A stretch of DNA of 37,840 nt. It comes from a bacterium (lineage in GTDB: Bacteria > Krumholzibacteriota > Krumholzibacteriia > LZORAL124-64-63). Positions within the stretch are counted from its first letter, which is position 1, and every line of letters begins with the position of its first letter. The notes under the pieces are model-generated. The model was not told where the DNA came from and made no database searches. It saw only the letters and a program-made list of their open reading frames with translations. Below, piece after piece: positions 34,078 through 37,840 of this stretch. The stretch spans positions 1 to 37,840 of the forward strand of contig JAGRNP010000026.1 of assembly GCA_020440705.1 (NCBI GenBank). The letters run 5' to 3'. The translations under genes and the position numbers were made by a program.

Positions 34078-34434
34078 ATGAACAGCAAACTGATCATTCC
34101 CTTCATCGTGTGCCTGATGGCCTTCAGCATTTCCGCCGGCGCGGCCCAGGCCCAGACCGAGGTCCAGGTCCAGTACCAGTGGACCGCCCCGACCACCGGT
34201 TCGCCGGTCGACCACTACGTCGTGGAGCATTCGGTGAACGGAGGGGCGTGGACCCAGATCGCGACGACTTCGGCCACCACCTACACCCTGTCCGCGACCG
34301 TCGGCAATTCGCACCAGATCCGCGTGGCGGGCGTCGACGCGGCCGACCGCCAGGGCACCTACTCGGCCTCCAGCGATCCCTACACGCCGGACCTCGGCGC
34401 ACCCGGTCAGCCCGGCAAGCCGATCGTCTTCTGA
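34078..34434 (+). CDS. secreted single fibronectin type III domain protein
   Basis: A 118-aa exported protein. The signal peptide (1-25, MNSKLIIPFIVCLMAFSISAG then AAQAQ) is followed by one FN3-type domain: VQYQWTAPTTGSPVDHYVVEHSVNGG, TTYTLSATVGNSHQIRVAGVDAADRQG. It ends in a proline/glycine tail (GAPGQPGKPIVF). There is nothing else in the protein, so it is probably a binding or structural extracellular protein. The start ATG lies 11 nt after AAGGAGAG; GTG 34075, one codon earlier, is also possible. It has its own sigma-54-type promoter and strong terminator and is monocistronic. Confidence 0.85.
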   Translation: MNSKLIIPFIVCLMAFSISAGAAQAQTEVQVQYQWTAPTTGSPVDHYVVEHSVNGGAWTQIATTSATTYTLSATVGNSHQIRVAGVDAADRQGTYSASSDPYTPDLGAPGQPGKPIVF

Positions 34435-34471
34435 TCCGCGAGGACGGAAAAGGGGCTGGTCCCCAACGGCG

Positions 34472-34510
34472 AACTCCCCCGCGACCACGAGGTCCGGGGG
34501 AGTTTTCTTT
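34472..34510 (+). terminator. Rho-independent terminator after the FN3 gene
   Basis: AACTCCCCCG / CGGGGGAGTT (10 bp), with an inner GAC/GTC extension inside the 13-nt loop, followed by TTCTTT. Confidence 0.92.
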
Positions 34511-34532
34511 GCGGGCCGGGGGCGCCGGCGGC

Positions 34533-35210
34533 TCAGTCGCCGCCGATGGGCAGGATCCAGCCGACGCGCAGCCCCACGTTGTCCCAGTCGTAGGAGACGG
34601 GTGCGGTGAGCTCGTCGCCGCTGAAGAAGCGGTAGGTGTCGAACCGGTTCACGCTGTACAGGGCGCAGAACTCGAAGGCGTGCACACGCAGGCCGGCGCG
34701 CAGGCCCAGGCCGGGCGTGTTCACCGACTCGTCGAAGGGCTCGGCCAGGTTCTTGTTCAGACCCACCACGCGGTTGCGGTACCACCCGCCCGCCAGCGCC
34801 GCGAAGGGACGCGTGCCGGCGCCGGGGCGGCCCCCGGTCCACATGAATTCCAGGGTGTAGCGGAGGCTGGTGGCCGTCACCGAGAAGTCGCCGAAGTCCG
34901 GATCGGTGCTGTGGTAGTTGCGGTAGTCGACCACGTGGAAACCGGGCGAGAGCGACCAGTGGGGCGAGAAGTGGTGGCGCCAGCGGAAGCCCAGCTCCAG
35001 TCCGTCGCGGGCCCCGAAGCCCAGCTCGGAAATCGCCGGGCTGAAGTCGTCGCCCAGATCGCCGCCCGGTCCGGCCCAGCCCACCTCGAGCACGACCTGG
35101 CCCGGCGGGGTGGCCGGCTCCGGCGCGCGCCCCGGGGCAGCGGCGGCGGGTGTGGTGGCGAGGAACGCGGCGCCCAGGAGCAGCGCGGAAAGAGGCAGCG
35201 GACGGGGCAT
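34533..35210 (-). CDS. outer-membrane beta-barrel protein
   Basis: A 225-aa exported protein with a signal peptide (1-25, MPRPLPLSALLLGAAF, AAAA) and a proline-rich linker. The strands VVLEVGWAGPGG, DGLELGFRWRHHFSPHWSLSPGFHVVDYRN, RYTLEFMWTGG, AALAGGWYRNRVVG, LGLRAGLRVHAFEFCALY and VGLRVGWILPIGGD give an amphipathic barrel of about eight to ten strands. The protein resembles the acyloxyacyl hydrolase/PagL or OmpW-like size class, but no catalytic motif is evident. The start lacks a strong SD (GTCGAG). It has its own promoter, with a palindromic leader hairpin, and runs convergently to the FN3 gene. Confidence 0.68.
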   Translation of the reverse strand: MPRPLPLSALLLGAAFLATTPAAAAPGRAPEPATPPGQVVLEVGWAGPGGDLGDDFSPAISELGFGARDGLELGFRWRHHFSPHWSLSPGFHVVDYRNYHSTDPDFGDFSVTATSLRYTLEFMWTGGRPGAGTRPFAALAGGWYRNRVVGLNKNLAEPFDESVNTPGLGLRAGLRVHAFEFCALYSVNRFDTYRFFSGDELTAPVSYDWDNVGLRVGWILPIGGD

Positions 35211-35240
35211 GGGCTCGACTTTCTGGCTCGGGTCGGCGGG

Positions 35241-35258
35241 GGACCCGCCGGCGGGTCC
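35241..35258. repeat. perfect 18-bp palindrome in the barrel-gene leader
   Basis: GGACCCGCC-GGCGGGTCC (35241-35258) lies at the predicted 5' end of the barrel-gene mRNA. As RNA it would form a tight 5' hairpin. Confidence 0.55.
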
Positions 35259-35264
35259 GGCGGC

Positions 35265-35293
35265 ATGATATCGCGCCCCGACCGCCTTGGCAA
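35265..35293 (-). promoter_or_regulatory. strong sigma-70-type promoter for the outer-membrane barrel gene
   Basis: On the minus strand, TTGCCA (35293-35288; 5/6), 17-bp spacer, TATCAT (35270-35265; 5/6), about 48 nt before the ATG in the mRNA. Confidence 0.68.
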
Positions 35294-35362
35294 TCGGGAG
35301 CGAAACCCTGCTACACCGTCGCCCGCACGGGATTCCCACCGATCCGACCCCGCGATCCAGGC

Positions 35363-35389
35363 TAAAGACTTCCTATAGATCTCCGATAA
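35363..35389 (+). promoter_or_regulatory. sigma-28 (FliA)-type promoter for the SBP-chemoreceptor operon
   Basis: TAAAGACT (35363-35370), an 11-nt spacer, TCCGATAA (35382-35389). Against the FliA consensus TAAAGTTT-N11-GCCGATAA this is 6/8 and 7/8 with exact spacing. It lies about 60 nt before the ATG of the binding protein. Confidence 0.65.
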
Positions 35390-35455
35390 GGGCATCACGG
35401 ACAGGGGGGACCATGCCGGCCCTCCCGCACGGGGATCATCCAGGAGAATCCGCTC

Positions 35456-36349
35456 ATGAAGAGAACCATTCTTTCGGCATTCGTGCTGGTCGCGCTGGTG
35501 GGCGCGTTCGTCGCGGCCCCCGCCCTGGCCGACGTCAACATCGGCGTGCTCGCCAAGCGCGGCGCGCCGCAGTGCATGCAGCAGTGGGGCGCCACGGGCC
35601 AGTACCTCAGCGAGAAGCTGGGCACGCCCGTGAAGATCGTGCCGCTGAAGTTCGAAGCCATCAAGCCGTCGGTCGAGAGCGGCCAGGTCGACTTCGTGCT
35701 GGCCAACTCGGCGTTCTACGTCGAGCTCGAGAAGGAGTTCGGCTGCCGGGCCGTCGCCACCCTCGTGAATTCGCGCAACGGGAACGCCCTGAAGGAATTC
35801 GGCGGCGTGGTCTTCGTCAAGGCCGACAGCCCGATCACGACCCTCGCCGACATCAAGGGCAAGAAGTTCATGGTCGTGAAGAAGTCGTCGTTCGGCGGCG
35901 CCCAGATGGCGTGGCGCCTGCTGAAGGAGAACGGCATCGATCCCGAGACCGACTGCGCCGAGTTCCTCTTCGGCAACAAGCACGACAACGTGGTGCTGGC
36001 CGTCCGCAACGGCGCCTGCGACGCGGGCAGCGTGCGCAGCGACACCCTCGAGCGCATGGCCGACGAGGGCAAGATCTCCATGGACGAGTTCCGGGTCATC
36101 AACAAGGTCGATGACGACTTCCCGTTCGTGCACTCGACGCGCCTGTATCCCGAGTGGCCCCTGGCCGCGTGCAAGAGCGCCGATCCGGCCGTCGTCGCGC
36201 AGGTCGTGCAGGCCCTGCTCGCGCTGCAGCCCACCGACACCGCGGCCCAGTCGGCCAAGATCGTCGGCTGGACCGAGCCGCTCGACTACGGTCCGGTGCG
36301 GGAGTGCCTGACCATCATCCAGTACGGGACCTTCGCCGGTATCCAGTAG
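35456..36349 (+). CDS. PhnD-like periplasmic binding protein
   Basis: A 297-aa exported solute-binding protein of the PhnD/phosphonate-type family. Signal peptide 1-25 (MKRTILSAFVLVALVGAF, ALA). The fold markers are DVNIGVLAKRGAPQCMQQW at the start of the first lobe, VKIVPLKFEAIKPSVESGQVDFVLANSAFYVEL, then VVFVKADSPITTLADIKGKKFMVVKKSSFGG at the hinge and NKHDNVVLAVRNGACDAGSVRSDTLE. The family binds phosphonate, phosphite, phosphate or other small anions; the ligand cannot be predicted. The start has AGGAGA upstream. No ABC permease or ATPase lies nearby; a chemoreceptor follows after 21 nt, so it likely feeds ligand to that receptor. Confidence 0.92.
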   Translation: MKRTILSAFVLVALVGAFVAAPALADVNIGVLAKRGAPQCMQQWGATGQYLSEKLGTPVKIVPLKFEAIKPSVESGQVDFVLANSAFYVELEKEFGCRAVATLVNSRNGNALKEFGGVVFVKADSPITTLADIKGKKFMVVKKSSFGGAQMAWRLLKENGIDPETDCAEFLFGNKHDNVVLAVRNGACDAGSVRSDTLERMADEGKISMDEFRVINKVDDDFPFVHSTRLYPEWPLAACKSADPAVVAQVVQALLALQPTDTAAQSAKIVGWTEPLDYGPVRECLTIIQYGTFAGIQ

Positions 36350-36370
36350 TTCTCGGGGGGAGCAGGAATC

Positions 36371-37840
36371 ATGTCCCGATTCGGAGTCAACGCGAAATTC
36401 CTCCTCGCCATCACGGCGGCCATCCTCGTCATCCAGACGGCGGGCGGCCTCGTGTCCGTGCACCAGAGCCAACGCGGCATGGAGCACCAGGCGGAGGAGC
36501 TGGGCGCCATGCTGCAGGCCGCCCAACAGGCCGAGGTCGCCCGGACCCATGAAGCCCTCGACGCCAAGCAGGAGTCGCTGGGGCTGGTCCTCGGGGAGAT
36601 CGCGGCGACCTACATCATCGGCTACGACTTCGAGTCGCTCGGGCGGCTCGCGGCGACGGCGGCCAAGGAGGCGGACATCGCCTTCGTGGTCTTCCGCGGC
36701 ACCGACGGCAATGCCCTGACCCCCGAGGTCGAGGCGGCCGACGACGTCCGCACCTACAGCCACGAGGTGACCTTCGACGGCCAGGCCGTGGGCGAACTGG
36801 TCATCGGCATGTCCCAGGCCCGCGCCGAGGTCGTGGCCGCGGAGACGCGCGCCAACCTCGAGGCGGCCCTGGCCGAGGCCGAGGCCGATCGGACCCACGC
36901 CGGGCGCGTGCTGCTGCTGTGGTCGGCGGCCATCGGCACGGCGGCGCTGCTGATCCTGGCCGGACTGACCTGGTTCCTGCTCTCCCACATCATCATCCGG
37001 CCCATCAGCCGGGTCGTCACCGACCTGGGCTCGAGCAGCCGGACCGTGAACCTCACCTCGCGCCAGGTGGCCGAGGCGAGCGAGACCCTCTCCGAGGGCA
37101 CGGCCAGCCAGGCCGCGGCCCTCGAACAGACGGCCGCCTCCCTGGAGCACCTGTCGGCGCGGACGCGCACCAACGCCGAGAACGCCGGCCAGGCGGCGAC
37201 CGAGGCCGGCCTGGCCCGCGACGCCGCCCAGCGCGGCGGCGGCGCCATGGAGCGCATGGGCGAGGCCATCGCCCAGATCAAGAACTCGAGCGACCAGACG
37301 GCGACCATCATCAAGACCATCGACGAGATCGCCTTCCAGACCAACCTGCTGGCCCTGAACGCGGCGGTCGAGGCCGCCCGGGCCGGCGACGCGGGCAAGG
37401 GCTTCGCCGTCGTGGCCGAGGAGGTGCGCAACCTCGCGCAGCGCTCGGCCGAGGCCGCGCGGAGCACCGGTTCGCTCATCGCGGAGTCGAAGGCCAACGC
37501 CGACCACGGCGTGGCCGCGGCCGCGGAGGTGAGCGCGATCCTGGGCGAGATCGGCGAGCGGATCGACGGCGCCTCGTCCCTCGTGCAGGAGATGGACTCG
37601 GCCATGTCCGAGCAGGCCAACGGCCTCGAGCAGATCAACGCCGCCGTGGGCCAGATCGACAACGTGACCCAGGCCAACTCGGCCTCGGCGGAGAACTCGG
37701 CGGCGGCCAGCCGCGAGATGACCGGCCTGGCGACGTCGTTGGCGAACATGGTGCAGGCCCTGCAGGAGATCGTCGGTGGCCACAGCGCCGGCGCGACGCC
37801 GCGCGCAGCGGCACCATCCGACGCCGGCCGGCCGGCGCCG
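36371..37840 (+). CDS. methyl-accepting chemotaxis protein, C-terminus cut by window end
   Basis: 490 codons, still open at the window end. TM1 is about residues 9-28; the periplasmic region (about 30-176) is helical at its ends with a small alpha/beta domain ([32 protein letters not shown]). TM2 is about 179-205 and is followed by [14 protein letters not shown], without the rest of a HAMP domain. The cytoplasmic helical bundle begins at once ([22 protein letters not shown]) and contains the conserved signalling hairpin [21 protein letters not shown] and [14 protein letters not shown] (about 319-362), where CheW and CheA bind. The start has GCAGGAA upstream. It is probably co-transcribed with the binding protein. 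Confidence 0.92.
   Translation, partial: MSRFGVNAKFLLAITAAILVIQTAGGLVSVHQSQRGMEHQAEELGAMLQAAQQAEVARTHEALDAKQESLGLVLGEIAATYIIGYDFESLGRLAATAAKEADIAFVVFRGTDGNALTPEVEAADDVRTYSHEVTFDGQAVGELVIGMSQARAEVVAAETRANLEAALAEAEADRTHAGRVLLLWSAAIGTAALLILAGLTWFLLSHIIIRPISRVVTDLGSSSRTVNLTSRQVAEASETLSEGTASQAAALEQTAASLEHLSARTRTNAENAGQAATEAGLARDAAQRGGGAMERMGEAIAQIKNSSDQTATIIKTIDEIAFQTNLLALNAAVEAARAGDAGKGFAVVAEEVRNLAQRSAEAARSTGSLIAESKANADHGVAAAAEVSAILGEIGERIDGASSLVQEMDSAMSEQANGLEQINAAVGQIDNVTQANSASAENSAAASREMTGLATSLANMVQALQEIVGGHSAGATPRAAAPSDAGRPAP

Noticed and set aside
34533-35210. Outer-membrane barrel as a PagL-type lipid A deacylase
   Set aside because: Size and barrel pattern would fit, but I cannot find the conserved His-Ser catalytic pair in the last strands, so only a barrel is claimed.

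Overview
This is a GC-rich window from a Gram-negative, didermic bacterium. Evidence for an outer membrane is a BamA/TamA-like Omp85 barrel, two further small outer-membrane barrels, several lipoproteins, an MsbA-like exporter and a HtrA/Deg protease. Two large secreted proteins end in NPFNPST-type (FlgD-Ig/Por-secretion-like) tails. There is an FG-GAP/ASPIC-UnbV lipoprotein, and menaquinone is made by the futalosine route (MqnE). This combination is typical of uncultured FCB-related lineages such as Krumholzibacteriota, Eisenbacteria or Latescibacterota. The lineage is an inference; there is no rRNA or other phylogenetic marker here, and I see no tRNA, IS element or CRISPR array.

Layout. 1-2925 (minus): an Omp85 protein, a DUF4390-like exported protein and the start of an NtrY-like sensor kinase with overlapping stops and starts, plus a separate small barrel. 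3328-6227 (plus): an FG-GAP/ASPIC lipoprotein translationally coupled to a parallel beta-helix protein. 6353-7676 (plus): a CvfB-like S1 RNA-binding protein overlapping a DUF1456/YehS protein. 7722-8536 (minus): a nucleotidyltransferase-fold protein overlapping a 90-aa partner, behind a promoter with a palindrome in its spacer, which looks like a toxin-antitoxin or defence module. 8831-14319 (minus): MqnE, a 1018-aa secreted protein, a small helical protein and peptide deformylase. 14692-18228 (plus): an arylsulfotransferase-like protein with an apparent frameshift at its start, then a Na/Pi cotransporter and a PhoU-like regulator. 18309-20998 (minus): ABC exporter and TlpA-like thioredoxin lipoprotein. 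21174-22471 (plus): XRE regulator, two-TM miniprotein and exported alpha/beta hydrolase, under a promoter carrying two copies of a 16-bp palindrome. 22548-28108 (minus): subtilisin-like protease with PKD domains, HtrA protease, ferredoxin. 28246-33753 (minus): HD protein, propeller-like lipoprotein, and an MFS transporter fused to a second propeller-like lipoprotein domain. 34078-34434 (plus): a one-domain FN3 secreted protein behind a near-perfect sigma-54 promoter. 34533-35210 (minus): an outer-membrane barrel. 35456-37840 (plus): a PhnD-like binding protein and a chemoreceptor (cut by the window end) behind a sigma-28-like promoter.

The most unusual points are: the MFS-propeller fusion with an embedded lipobox and a size-matched lipoprotein coupled to it; the SBP-chemoreceptor pair without transporter genes and with a FliA-type promoter; the sigma-54 promoter on the FN3 miniprotein; the two-operator XRE module; and the nucleotidyltransferase/small-protein pair. 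All promoter, operator and function calls come from reading the sequence and known family motifs; no database search was run.
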